DNA of 26,728 nt from Thermoplasmata archaeon (GCA_022865445.1 JALHSX010000153.1:1-26728); one strand, 5' to 3'; positions 14,432-22,985 are shown, counted from the stretch's first letter. Translations and numbers: made by a program. Notes: generated by a model from the letters alone, not told the origin.

Positions 14432-16300
14432 TTAATTGTTCTCCGTCCGGTCGCTCGTCTTTAGATACCCCACTACCAACTCGAGGCCACCAGCCATCAA
14501 CAACCGCATCATGTTCGGCTGCTTTTTGATCCCTCGGTTCGAGGCGAGCATTTTTCCAAAGATACGGATACTATCAATAATGTTCAGACCGCGACCCCCG
14601 CCGAACTCGAAATAGTTTAGATCCACATCCATGTTGATAGTGTTCAGGTCAGATTTTCCTGGGATGACTTGGATATACTCTACCCCATCTCGCGTGGTCT
14701 TTAGGATCCAGCTTGTAATAGCCATTCCATTGCTCATCACTGTGAGCTGCACAGTCTGATTGCCAAGGAGTCTTAGGAACAAGGTCATGTCGATGATGTG
14801 GTGTACCCCCACCTCCCTCGTGTAACCTTCCACACCTGGGTCCGCTGACTTCTCTATTACCGCCAGCACATGTTTCCCAAGGTTCTTGTTCCGAAGCTGC
14901 GAGCCAATCTCAATCGAGAAACTCAGCTCCTGCATCTTTTCATCGATGAATTTGGCGAGCGACCTTTTGGACGCATGCCTTATCAGGTGCATCCGTTCCT
15001 TTTCGATGAACATGTCTACAGTCCAGAATCTGGCCATACAGATGGAGGCCAGCTCTTCGATCCGTTCACTGGAGATGTGTTTGGACTTGAATGTCGAGTG
15101 CATCTCATCATAACGATTCCAATCGGTTTCAAAGATCCGCCCTTGGGCATTCAAGTCCTCATAGAATCGAGTGCCGGGAAAAGGCGTTGCGATGCCGTAG
15201 GCTGTGCTCGTAAGCCCTATCCTCTTGGCGTAAGTGGGAAATTCCAGTATCTGGTCTTCGGTCTGCTCGGGGAGGCCGATGACAAATGTCCCGCCTGCAT
15301 TCCCACCCCATCTTTTTATGTTGTTGACCGCTTGGATGTGCACGTCTGTGCTCATGCCCTTGGATACGGATTTGATGTCCTCCATGTTCGGACTCTCTAT
15401 GCCCATCTCGAAACCCTCTACCCCCACTGCAATCATTTTCCGCACGATGTCAGGATGCTTCGCCACCGAGTCGGCCCGCACCTTGACGCCGAAGCGTATG
15501 TCGAGCTCATGCTGAGCCAAGAGGTCACACAGCCGCTCCACCCGCTCTGGTCTCCCCAGGAACTGAGGGTCGGTGACATCTATGCTAAGGGGCTTGTGGT
15601 CGTGGAAGGAGACTATTCTCAAGATCTCCTCCATCACATTCTCGGGAGAGCGGAAGCGCTGATGACCTTTGCTCATGGTTGGTTCGCAACAGAAAGTGCA
15701 TCTGCCAAAACACCCTCTAGATGTCGTCAAGACGTCGTACTCGCGGTCTCGCAACAGCTTTGTACCATAGGCATATCTCCTAAGGTGCCGCGCGGGAAAA
15801 GGTAGGCTGTCCAGGTTCTCAATGAACTCTCGATCAGGGTTATGGATTATCTGCTCCTTCTTCCTGTACGAGACGCCCCGCACGCCTTGTGGTCCTCCTT
15901 TTTCGACCAGCTCCCGCATGGTGATTTCACCCTCGCCACGGACTACCAGGTCCACCTGGGGCTGCGATAAGAGCTCATCCGGGATGGCTGTGGGGTGATA
16001 TCCACCCAATACGGCCAAGGCCCCGTGACTCTTGGCCAACCGCGCGATTTCCAGACCTTCGCTGTGCTCCGTGGCTGACATCGTTATCCCCACAAGGTCA
16101 GGGTCCATGGTGGTCAAGGACTCCTTGACAGCTTCTGCGAAAGGCCTATGCTCCATCTCGAGGTCCAAGATGGTCACATTCTCTACGATATCCTCCGCCG
16201 TGGCAGCAATGTATTCAAGCGCAGTAGGAATCAGGTCGAATGCATATGAGAGGCCGTGTCTGCCAGAAGGCTTGACCAAAAGAAGTCTTTTGAATGACAT
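14432..16300 (-). CDS. Cobalamin-binding-type radical SAM enzyme with a C-terminal extension
   Basis: A 622-residue protein. Residues about 5-135 form a B12-binding-like Rossmann domain (LLLVKPSGRHG..., GITMSATEH, AVLGGYHPTAIPDELL, LVVRGEGE). The classical DxHxxG cobalamin ligand is not visible, so base-off or no B12 binding is likely. Residues about 185-400 are the radical SAM barrel with TTSRGCFGRCTFC (C197, C201, C204) and, later, GFEMGIES and GTFVIGLPEQTEDQ. This is the BchE/P-methylase-like class, whose members methylate, cyclise or couple unreactive carbons, including archaeal lipids. Residues about 440-622 match nothing I know. A promoter (16339-16349) and AGGTGA ribosome site (16310-16315) precede the ATG. 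It stands alone, so the substrate is unknown. Confidence 0.85.
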   Translation of the reverse strand: MSFKRLLLVKPSGRHGLSYAFDLIPTALEYIAATAEDIVENVTILDLEMEHRPFAEAVKESLTTMDPDLVGITMSATEHSEGLEIARLAKSHGALAVLGGYHPTAIPDELLSQPQVDLVVRGEGEITMRELVEKGGPQGVRGVSYRKKEQIIHNPDREFIENLDSLPFPARHLRRYAYGTKLLRDREYDVLTTSRGCFGRCTFCCEPTMSKGHQRFRSPENVMEEILRIVSFHDHKPLSIDVTDPQFLGRPERVERLCDLLAQHELDIRFGVKVRADSVAKHPDIVRKMIAVGVEGFEMGIESPNMEDIKSVSKGMSTDVHIQAVNNIKRWGGNAGGTFVIGLPEQTEDQILEFPTYAKRIGLTSTAYGIATPFPGTRFYEDLNAQGRIFETDWNRYDEMHSTFKSKHISSERIEELASICMARFWTVDMFIEKERMHLIRHASKRSLAKFIDEKMQELSFSIEIGSQLRNKNLGKHVLAVIEKSADPGVEGYTREVGVHHIIDMTLFLRLLGNQTVQLTVMSNGMAITSWILKTTRDGVEYIQVIPGKSDLNTINMDVDLNYFEFGGGRGLNIIDSIRIFGKMLASNRGIKKQPNMMRLLMAGGLELVVGYLKTSDRTENN

Positions 16301-16309
16301 GGCTGAGTT

Positions 16310-16315
16310 TCACCT
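16310..16315 (-). promoter_or_regulatory. Ribosome-binding site of the radical SAM gene
   Basis: AGGTGA on the - strand, 9 bases before the ATG at 16300, supporting that start. Confidence 0.6.
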
Positions 16316-16338
16316 ATCACTGCTCGATAAGAGCCACC

Positions 16339-16349
16339 ATTATTAATAG
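16339..16349 (-). promoter_or_regulatory. TATA-like box of the radical SAM gene
   Basis: CTATTAATAAT on the - strand, about 44 bases before the ATG, predicting a leader of about 18 bases that contains the AGGTGA site. The rest of 16301-16514 holds no gene I can support. Its part next to dnaJ is AT-rich and may hold the dnaJ terminator. Confidence 0.55.
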
Positions 16350-16514
16350 CAAACGAAAATGACCAGAACTGGGTCGCGCTCCGATGACTCCGATACCCCG
16401 ACTATGCTCCATCATTGCGTTTCCCCTCATTCTCCCACCCCGCCTTCTTCCATAAGCTTCAAAATGTCAAATCTAGGGAAATAATGATTTACATATGAAA
16501 TGAACAGTGTTTGT

Positions 16515-17672
16515 CTATTCGCCCTTCCTGAAGCCTCTGAAAATAGACTTCCTAGGGGTCGACTTCTCGTATGCACCAACGGATTGCGAGAACTGGTTCA
16601 GCAAATCCCTCTGCTGACTAGTCAGCTTTGTGGGGGTGGCCACACTGACCTTCACGAACTCGTCTCCATGGCCTCTGCCTCTCATGTCTGGCAGGCCCTT
16701 TCCTTTCAGCCTGAAGACAGTCCCGGTCTGAGTGCCGGCTGGCATGGTCACGAGGGCGGTGCCGTCGAGTGTGGGGACTTCGACTTCGGCTCCCAAAGCC
16801 GCCTGAGTGAATGAAATCGGGGTCTCGATGTACAGATCGCTTCCTTCCCTCGCGAAGAGTGGATGCTCCTGCATGTGCACCACTATGTAGAGGTCTCCCG
16901 ACGGCCCACCGTTCGGGCTCGCTTCCCCCGCGCCCCTGATCCTCAGCCTCATCCCTTCGTCGGCTCCCTTCGGGATAGAGATCTTGATGTTGCTCGTCGT
17001 CTGGCTGACTCCGGCTCCGCTGCATGCCGTGCATTCGCGGACTATGTGTTTCCCTTTGCCTCCGCAGGTCGGGCAGTCCGCGATCGTGACGAAGTTGGTG
17101 TTTCCCCTCCTCTGCCCTCTCTGGACTTGCCCCTGTCCCCTGCATGTCGGACATGTCTTGAAGTCGCCTTCTTTGGCACCCTTGCCACCGCAGGTCTTGC
17201 AAGCTACGGTGTGGGGAATGTGTATCTCCTTCTCAACGCCCTTGGCGACATCGTCCAGCGTCACCTCTATGTCATACCTGAGAGAGCGCCCTTCCTGAGG
17301 CCCTCTTCTCGCGGATCTTCCGAAAAACTGGTCGAAAATGCCCCCTCCGGCGCCGAATCCACCTAGGTCTCCGAAGATGTCGCTTATGTCTCCGTAGTGT
17401 GTGAAGTCGGACCAGTCGAACCCTCCTTGTCTGAAGGTGCTCTCAACGCCTGCATGGCCGTACTGGTCGTACCTCGCCTTCTTCTCGTCGTCGACCAGGA
17501 CCTCGTAGGCTTCGGAGATATCCTTGAATTTCTCCTCCGCCACTTTGACGTTGTCCTTGTTCATGTCGGGGTGGTGCTTCATCGCGAGTTTTCGGTAGGC
17601 CTTCTTGATTTCATCCTTGGAGGCCCCTCTCTGAACGCCGAGCACCTCATAATAATCCCGCTTCTGAGCCAT
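16515..17672 (-). CDS. dnaJ: Chaperone protein DnaJ (Hsp40)
   Basis: A 385-residue class A J-protein that delivers substrates to DnaK and stimulates its ATPase. The J domain (1-70) has HPD at 34-36. A Gly/Phe-rich linker (about 80-120) follows, then four CxxCxGxG zinc motifs at C158/C161, C174/C177, C200/C203 and C214/C217, then the C-terminal substrate-binding domains. All parts are complete and of bacterial type, as in other archaea that acquired this system by lateral transfer. It is the last gene of the grpE-dnaK-dnaJ order, 90 bases after dnaK. A TTCTATATCC stretch in that gap might be an internal promoter. Confidence 0.96.
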   Translation of the reverse strand: MAQKRDYYEVLGVQRGASKDEIKKAYRKLAMKHHPDMNKDNVKVAEEKFKDISEAYEVLVDDEKKARYDQYGHAGVESTFRQGGFDWSDFTHYGDISDIFGDLGGFGAGGGIFDQFFGRSARRGPQEGRSLRYDIEVTLDDVAKGVEKEIHIPHTVACKTCGGKGAKEGDFKTCPTCRGQGQVQRGQRRGNTNFVTIADCPTCGGKGKHIVRECTACSGAGVSQTTSNIKISIPKGADEGMRLRIRGAGEASPNGGPSGDLYIVVHMQEHPLFAREGSDLYIETPISFTQAALGAEVEVPTLDGTALVTMPAGTQTGTVFRLKGKGLPDMRGRGHGDEFVKVSVATPTKLTSQQRDLLNQFSQSVGAYEKSTPRKSIFRGFRKGE

Positions 17673-17762
17673 TCTTCAGTCCTTCCTGGTCTGATTGGAG
17701 TTGTCCTGACCGGGTGATGAAAGGGAAGATGTTTGGATATAGAATAGGTTTGAGGAGGACTT

Positions 17763-19649
17763 CTACTTCTTCTTGTCGTCCTCGTCGTCTACGATCTTGT
17801 AGTCTGCATCGACGTAACCCTTGTCTTCGCCGGCTGGTCCCTCGGGCTCCGCGCCTGGAGGTGGTCCTTGCGCCTGCTGTGCCTGCTTTCCCGCCTCCTC
17901 ATAGATCCTCTTGCCTACCTCGAGAAGCGCCTTCTCCAGTTCGTCCAGCTTCTCCTTGATCTTCGCGGGGTCATCTGTCTGCACGGCCGTTTTGACCTCC
18001 TCGGCCAGCTTGTTTAGCCTGTCCTTGAGGTCCTGCGGAACCTTGTCTCCCACCTTCTCGAGGATGCCTGCAACCTCGAAGGCTTTCTGTTCGGCCCTGT
18101 TCTTCAGCTCAGCCTTGTCTTTTCTCTTGCGGTCCTCTTCTGCGAACCTCTCGGCGTCCTTGACCATCTTGTCGATGTCATTCTTTCCGAGCTTCGTCGT
18201 TGCGGTGATAGTGATCTTCTGCTCCTGCCCTGTCCCGAGATCCTTGGCCTTGACGTCGATTATGCCGTTGGCGTCTATGTCGAATGTCACTTCGATCTGC
18301 GGGATTCCCCTCGGCGCCGGTGGGATGCCGATCAGGTGGAATCTCCCCAGCGTGACGTTGTCAGAGGCCATCGGCCGTTCTCCCTGGAGAACGTGTATCT
18401 CGACGCTCGACTGTCCCTCGGCCGCAGTGCTGAATATCTCGCTCTTCCTCGTCGGTATTGTCGAGTTCCTCTCGATGAGCTTGTGGAACACGCCTCCGAG
18501 CGTCTCGACTCCTAGGGATAGCGGAGTCACATCCAGTAGAAGGATGTCCTTCACGGTGCCCTCCAGCACGCCGGCCTGGATCGCTGCGCCCATCGCGACG
18601 CACTCCATCGGGTCAACTCCTCCAACGATCTTCTTCCCGACGATCTCGTCCACGAACTTCTGAACGATGGGCATTCTCGTGGGACCGCCAACCAGTATTA
18701 CCTTGTCTATCTTGTCAGGTGTGAGCTTCCCATCTTCGAGAGCCTGCAACATCGGCTTTCTGCATCTCTCGACGGTTGGCCTGACGAGATCCTCCAGTTT
18801 TGTTCTTGTGAGCTTCATGGTCAGGTGTTTGGGGCCAGATGCATCTGCGCTTAGGTATGGGAGGTTGATCTCGGTCTCGAGGGTGGACGACAGCTCGATC
18901 TTCGCCTTCTCGCCAGCCTCTCTCACCCTCTGGACGGCCATCTTGTCCTTCGAGATGTCGATGCCGGTGTCCGACTTGAACTCCTTCGTGATGTAATCGA
19001 CGATCGCGTTGTCCATGTCGGTCCCGCCGAGTTGAGTGTCACCGCTGGTCGAGATGACTTCGAACACTCCCTGTCCATACTCCATGATCGTGACATCGAG
19101 CGTGCCGCCGCCTAGGTCGAAGACAATTATCTTCTGCTCCTTCTCGGCCTTGTCCAGGCCGTACGCAAGTGCGGCTGCGGTCGGCTCGTTGATTATCCTG
19201 ACGACCTCAAGACCGGCGATCTGCCCGGCGTCCTTCGTGGCCTGTCTCTGGTTGTCGTTGAAATAGGCAGGGACGGTAATGACGGCCTTCTCGACCTTCG
19301 TTCCGAGGTATGCCTCCGCATCCCTCTTGATCTTCTGGAGGATGAACGCGGATACCTGCTGGGGCGTGTATTCCTTGCCGAACACCCTGACCTTGTAGTC
19401 CGTCCCCATCTTCCTCTTGATTGCCATGATTGTGCCTTCGGGGTTCGATACCGCCTGCCTTCTGGCGGGCTCTCCCACGAGCATCTGTTCGTCCTTCGTG
19501 AAGGCGACATATGATGGGAATGCCTTTCCACCGAGGCTTGTTCCCTCAGCGCTCGGGATGATCGTCGGCCTCCCTGCCTCCACCACCGCCGCTGCTGAGT
19601 TGCTTGTTCCCAAGTCGATTCCTATTATCTTCCCTTTTGACTCTGCCAT
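17763..19649 (-). CDS. dnaK: Chaperone protein DnaK (Hsp70)
   Basis: A 628-residue ATP-dependent chaperone. The nucleotide-binding domain (about 1-375) begins GIDLGTSNSAAAV and contains VPAYFNDNQRQATKDAG, INEPTAAALAYGLD, VFDLGGGTLDVT and LVGGPTRMP. The hydrophobic linker DILLLDVTPLSLG leads to the substrate-binding domain (about 395-510) and helical lid. After MAIKRKMGTDYKV the sequence passes directly to the next block, so the roughly 24-residue insert of proteobacterial DnaK is absent, as in Gram-positive and archaeal forms. The tail is acidic (VDDEDDKKK). The ribosome site GAGGTG lies 7 bases before the ATG and overlaps the grpE stop, so translation is probably coupled. Confidence 0.97.
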   Translation of the reverse strand: MAESKGKIIGIDLGTSNSAAAVVEAGRPTIIPSAEGTSLGGKAFPSYVAFTKDEQMLVGEPARRQAVSNPEGTIMAIKRKMGTDYKVRVFGKEYTPQQVSAFILQKIKRDAEAYLGTKVEKAVITVPAYFNDNQRQATKDAGQIAGLEVVRIINEPTAAALAYGLDKAEKEQKIIVFDLGGGTLDVTIMEYGQGVFEVISTSGDTQLGGTDMDNAIVDYITKEFKSDTGIDISKDKMAVQRVREAGEKAKIELSSTLETEINLPYLSADASGPKHLTMKLTRTKLEDLVRPTVERCRKPMLQALEDGKLTPDKIDKVILVGGPTRMPIVQKFVDEIVGKKIVGGVDPMECVAMGAAIQAGVLEGTVKDILLLDVTPLSLGVETLGGVFHKLIERNSTIPTRKSEIFSTAAEGQSSVEIHVLQGERPMASDNVTLGRFHLIGIPPAPRGIPQIEVTFDIDANGIIDVKAKDLGTGQEQKITITATTKLGKNDIDKMVKDAERFAEEDRKRKDKAELKNRAEQKAFEVAGILEKVGDKVPQDLKDRLNKLAEEVKTAVQTDDPAKIKEKLDELEKALLEVGKRIYEEAGKQAQQAQGPPPGAEPEGPAGEDKGYVDADYKIVDDEDDKKK

Positions 19650-19656
19650 GTTCAGC

Positions 19657-19662
19657 CACCTC
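19657..19662 (-). promoter_or_regulatory. Ribosome-binding site of dnaK
   Basis: GAGGTG on the - strand, 7 bases before the ATG at 19649. Its first G is the last base of the grpE TAG stop. Confidence 0.75.
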
Positions 19663-20270
19663 TATTGGGTCTTGTCCTCATCCTCTTCAGTCTTGTGATT
19701 GGTATTCGTGCCATTAGTGTAATCCCCGTTCTCTTCTGGGTCTACCGCGGGTTCCTTCTTCTTGGCTACCTTGACTCTTGTCGGCCTCAACGGCTTCTGA
19801 CCTATCGCGTAGCCTTTTTGGTAGACCTCGAGTATCTCGCCCTCCTCGACATCGCTCCGTTCCTCCCTCATGAGGGCTTCGTGGACGAACGGGTCGAACT
19901 TGCCCTCCGCCTTGATCTCTTTAAGGCCTTCCCGTTGGAGGATCTGCAAGAGCTGTTTCTGAAGGCCCTCGAGCCCAGCCTTCAGGCTGTCCTGGTCGCT
20001 GTTCTTCTTCACATCTTCAATTGCCTTTTCGAACGAGTCCAGAACCGCCAAGAGGTCCGTCATAAGCCTCTGCGTCGCAAGCTTGGACCTCTCGTTCCAC
20101 TCCTTCTCGACGCGCTTCTTGTAGTTGTCGAAGTCGGCCTGAAGCCGTTTCAGGTCGTCCGTGAGCTCCGCGATGCGCTGGTCCTTGAGCGCTAGAGTAT
20201 CTGTGGCGGCAGCTTCCTTGGCCTCGCCCTCCTCGGGGGCCGCTGTCTCCCTAGCTTCCTCGTCTGCCAC
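19662..20270 (-). CDS. grpE: Nucleotide exchange factor GrpE
   Basis: A 202-residue cofactor that releases ADP from DnaK. It has an acidic, disordered N-terminus (1-27), a long coiled-coil (about 28-75, IAELTDDLKRLQADFDNYKK), a four-helix segment and the C-terminal beta domain (FDPFVHEAL...EVYQKGYAIGQKPLRPTRVKV). After that comes an unusual hydrophilic tail of about 30 residues rich in Asn, Thr, Asp and Glu. The start is a GTG at 20270; the ATG at 20275 is out of frame. A TATATC-containing box 30 bases upstream fits a near-leaderless transcript. It leads the grpE-dnaK-dnaJ order. No HrcA gene or complete CIRCE operator is visible. Confidence 0.95.
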   Translation of the reverse strand: MADEEARETAAPEEGEAKEAAATDTLALKDQRIAELTDDLKRLQADFDNYKKRVEKEWNERSKLATQRLMTDLLAVLDSFEKAIEDVKKNSDQDSLKAGLEGLQKQLLQILQREGLKEIKAEGKFDPFVHEALMREERSDVEEGEILEVYQKGYAIGQKPLRPTRVKVAKKKEPAVDPEENGDYTNGTNTNHKTEEDEDKTQ

Positions 20271-20295
20271 TGTCCATCGCCTCCAGGCTCTCGAT

Positions 20296-20303
20296 GATAT
20301 ACC
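20296..20303 (-). promoter_or_regulatory. TATA box of the grpE-dnaK-dnaJ operon
   Basis: GGTATATC on the - strand, centred 30 bases before the grpE GTG. Just upstream lies a short imperfect inverted repeat, ACCGT (20301-20305) with ACGGT (20314-20318), which overlaps the box edge and could be a regulator site. Confidence 0.55.
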
Positions 20304-20380
20304 GTCGGTCTACACGGTCGCCTTTGCGCTCGGTCATCTGACTGAATCAAAGAATTTGAAGGGGTTTCATGGAGCGGACT

Positions 20381-22021
20381 TCAGTCCATTCCGCCCTCAT
20401 CGCCCATGTCAGGTCCCCTGGGTCCCTTTCCGCCCTTGCTGCCGCCCTTGGAGGCGATGACGTCGTCGATCCTTAGGATCATGACGGCCGCGTCGGTCGC
20501 CGAGATGATTGCTTGTCTTGCGACTCGGATCGGCTCGAGGACCCTTTCCTTCTTCATGTCCACGACTTTGCCGGTGAACACGTTGATTCCAGCGTATTTC
20601 TTGCCGGACTTGTGGGCCTGCCTCATCTCGATCAGGACGTCGATCGGGTCGAGACCTGCGTTCTCGGCTAGGGCCGTAGGGATGACTTCCATGGCGCTCG
20701 CGAACGCGTCAATCGCGATCTGCTCTCTGCCGCCGACGGATGCAGCGTAGTCCCTCAGCTTGAGGGCCAGCTCGGATGCCGTTGAGCCTCCGCCAGTTAC
20801 GAGCTTGCCGTCTTCGAATGCGACTGAGACGACGCTTATTGCGTCGTTGAGTGAGCGATCGATCTCGTCGATGACATGCTCAGTGCCCCCTCTGATGAGA
20901 ACGGACACTGCCTTCGGATTCTTGCAGCCGGTCACGAATGTCATCCTGTCGTCAGCGATCTTCTTCTCTTCAACAAGCGCAGCATCGCCGAGGTCGCTAG
21001 CCTTCAGGTCGTCGAGCTTGGTGACCAGGTTGGCTCCTGTGGCCTTTGCAAGCTTCTCCATGTCGCTCTTCTTGACCCTGCGAACTGCGTATATCTTCTC
21101 CTTCCCGAGGTAGTGCTGGGCGAGGTCGTCGATGCCCTTCTGGCAGAACAGCACCGTGGCTCCCGACTTCTTGACGATATCGACCATTTTCCTCAGCATG
21201 TTCTCCTCTTCGTCGAGGAACGCATGCAGCTGGCTCGGGTCGGTGATTTCGATCTTCGCATCGATTTCAGTCTTCTTGACCTCAAGTGCAGAATCGACCA
21301 AAGCAATCTTCGCCTTCTCGACCTTCTTAGGCATTGCGGGGTGAACAGCTTCCTTGTCGACGATTATCCCGGAGATCATCTGGGTGTCGTCCGTTGAGCC
21401 GCCCTGTTTCTTCACGATCTGGATGTTGTCGTCGTCGACAAGCCATTTGCCGTCCTTCTTCTCTGCTACGGCGCTCACAGCCTTCACTGCTACGTCCGCG
21501 AGCAGGTTCCTTGAAGCCGAAACGCTCTTCGAGATCATCGCCGTGCGGGCGATGTCCATGAGCGTCTCCTTGTCATCAGGAGACACAGAAATCGCAACGC
21601 TATCGAGTATCTCCCTCGCCTTCACCGCGGCTAATCTGTAGCCACCGGATATGACTGTTGGGTGGACGTTCTGCTCGATCAGAGCCTCCGCCTTTTTCAG
21701 GAGCTCGCCTGCGAGGATGACTGCGGTTGTCGTTCCGTCTCCGCACTCCTCGTCCTGTGTCTTCGCAACCTCGACGAGCATCTTCGCCGCCGGGTGCTCA
21801 ACATCAATCTCCTTCAGAATCGTCACGCCGTCGTTCGTGATGACGACGTCGCCCATACTGTCCACAAGCATCTTGTCCATGCCCCTTGGGCCCAGCGTGC
21901 TCCGGACGGCATCTGCGATGGCTCTAGCTGCGCTGATATTGTTGAACTGCGCGCCTTTTCCCTTCTCTCTCTTGGTTCCTTCCTTCAGGATGAAGATCGG
22001 TGTCTGTCCTATCAATTTCAT
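20381..22021 (-). CDS. ths: Thermosome subunit (group II chaperonin)
   Basis: A 546-residue subunit of the double-ring archaeal chaperonin that folds proteins in a closed cavity without a GroES lid. Seen: the equatorial domain start GQTPIFILKEGTKR, VRSTLGPRGMDKMLVDS, ITNDGVTILKEI, the ATPase segment CGDGTTTAVILAGELL, a full apical domain and the returning equatorial part (VTGGGSTASELALKLRDYA, EVIPTALAENAGLDP). The C-terminus is a Gly/Met-rich tail typical of the family. Only one thermosome gene is in the window. The ATG at 22021 touches the GGAGGT ribosome site with no spacer; a TTG two codons later would be spaced normally. The gene has its own TATA box, about 80 bases upstream. Confidence 0.97.
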   Translation of the reverse strand: MKLIGQTPIFILKEGTKREKGKGAQFNNISAARAIADAVRSTLGPRGMDKMLVDSMGDVVITNDGVTILKEIDVEHPAAKMLVEVAKTQDEECGDGTTTAVILAGELLKKAEALIEQNVHPTVISGGYRLAAVKAREILDSVAISVSPDDKETLMDIARTAMISKSVSASRNLLADVAVKAVSAVAEKKDGKWLVDDDNIQIVKKQGGSTDDTQMISGIIVDKEAVHPAMPKKVEKAKIALVDSALEVKKTEIDAKIEITDPSQLHAFLDEEENMLRKMVDIVKKSGATVLFCQKGIDDLAQHYLGKEKIYAVRRVKKSDMEKLAKATGANLVTKLDDLKASDLGDAALVEEKKIADDRMTFVTGCKNPKAVSVLIRGGTEHVIDEIDRSLNDAISVVSVAFEDGKLVTGGGSTASELALKLRDYAASVGGREQIAIDAFASAMEVIPTALAENAGLDPIDVLIEMRQAHKSGKKYAGINVFTGKVVDMKKERVLEPIRVARQAIISATDAAVMILRIDDVIASKGGSKGGKGPRGPDMGDEGGMD

Positions 22022-22027
22022 ACCTCC
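22022..22027 (-). promoter_or_regulatory. Ribosome-binding site of the thermosome gene
   Basis: GGAGGT on the - strand, immediately before ATG 22021 and 6 bases before TTG 22015. The spacing favours the TTG as the true start. Confidence 0.65.
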
Positions 22028-22100
22028 ATTTCCGTTATCTGGATTGACGAGATTCCGCGAGAATTCCCTGCGGGTAGGAGTTTGTATATGTTAGAACTTC

Positions 22101-22108
22101 TATATAAG
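22101..22108 (-). promoter_or_regulatory. TATA box of the thermosome gene
   Basis: CTTATATA on the - strand, about 80 bases before the coding start, predicting a leader of about 50 bases. A second AT block (CATATAC, 22083-22089) lies between. Confidence 0.6.
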
Positions 22109-22163
22109 AGTTGTCATAAGCTACTGCTCGGTGGTTCTCATCCCGAACAGACTCGCCAGTTGT

Positions 22164-22192
22164 ACCGATATGAACTGAGTGCTCCTATCGGT
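22164..22192. repeat. Perfect 7-bp inverted repeat upstream of the thermosome promoter
   Basis: ACCGATA (22164-22170) and TATCGGT (22186-22192) are exact reverse complements with start points 22 bases apart, about two helical turns. This is the clearest structure in the 22109-22361 gene-free stretch. It could be a dimeric regulator site serving the thermosome gene or the HisA-like gene, or a hairpin. I see no tRNA or convincing small open frame in the rest of the stretch. Confidence 0.45.
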
Positions 22193-22361
22193 TTGACATG
22201 CCTCATCAGACTCATCAGGATTCCAAGTGGGACTTTCCTATGCCCGTGTGATTGTCTACAAGTTCAATCGTCTGTAGCGAATCCATCTAGCAAGGTTGAC
22301 TGCAATGCGAGAGACGTTACGTGTGTGAGCATGGACGATGTTTTATCTAGCTGCTCTCTGT

Positions 22362-22985
22362 ATGCCCGACCTCGTTCCTATGTTTGTAGTTCCATACGTG
22401 AATTTGAAGAATCGTACGCTTACGAAACGCGCATACGCTCGCGGAGAGATGTCCGAGTTTGCGTCGAAGCTCTCGGACAGTTTCAAGATGCTCTATGTCG
22501 CTGATGAGGACGGGATCACGAAGAATAAACCGCAGCTCGACATCGTGGGCGAAATCGCCGAAGAGATTCCTACACTGTACGAGGGGGGAGTTCGGTTTGC
22601 GAACAACGTGATTGACATGCTTATCACGGGCGCGGAGAAGGCCGTAATAGGTACCGCGACTCTTGCGAGCCTAGACGACCTTAGAGGAGCCTTTAAGCTT
22701 TCAGATAACATTACGTTCAAAGTAGACTACCGGGATGGGATCGTGAGTTTTGACCCCGCTATTGCTGGCAGAGCCTTCATCGACCTTTCTCGGGACGTTT
22801 GTGCGGTCGGCATCACCGACTTCATCGTCCCGACCAGTCTTGCCAAGGAAGCTGTGGCAGCGAAACGGGAACTCGGTTTCTCCCTAGGAGTCTTCGCTTC
22901 GGTGTCCGAGAGTTCCAGCCTGGAGACGCTCGGCGCGGACTACATCGTTTCGGAGGATTTCGGGAGACTGGTTGGCAATGAGTGA
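22362..22985 (+). CDS. HisA-related TIM-barrel protein of unknown function
   Basis: About 207 residues from the ATG at 22362. It follows the HisA/HisF half-barrel pattern: VVPYVNLKNR at the start (HisA IPxIDLxxG), YEGGVRF (phosphate loop GGIR), AVIGTAT and FKVDYRDGIVSF (HisA SxDxRDG). HisA uses two catalytic aspartates. The second is kept (D122), but the first is Asn (N14), so ProFAR isomerase activity is doubtful. This fits the COG1411 group, described as related to HisA with unknown role. Starts at 22338 or 22380 are also possible; a TTTATCTA stretch at 22342-22349 is too close for leaderless use. It overlaps the next gene by 8 bases. No histidine gene is nearby. Confidence 0.7.
   Translation: MPDLVPMFVVPYVNLKNRTLTKRAYARGEMSEFASKLSDSFKMLYVADEDGITKNKPQLDIVGEIAEEIPTLYEGGVRFANNVIDMLITGAEKAVIGTATLASLDDLRGAFKLSDNITFKVDYRDGIVSFDPAIAGRAFIDLSRDVCAVGITDFIVPTSLAKEAVAAKRELGFSLGVFASVSESSSLETLGADYIVSEDFGRLVGNE

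Noticed and set aside
16380..16420. Box C/D small RNA
   Set aside because: GATGACT/ATGATGG-like pieces occur, but no CTGA box D at a suitable distance on the same strand.
22091..22184. CIRCE heat-shock operator
   Set aside because: A GAGTGCT half is present near 22176-22182, but the partner TTAGCACTC is absent and no HrcA gene is visible.
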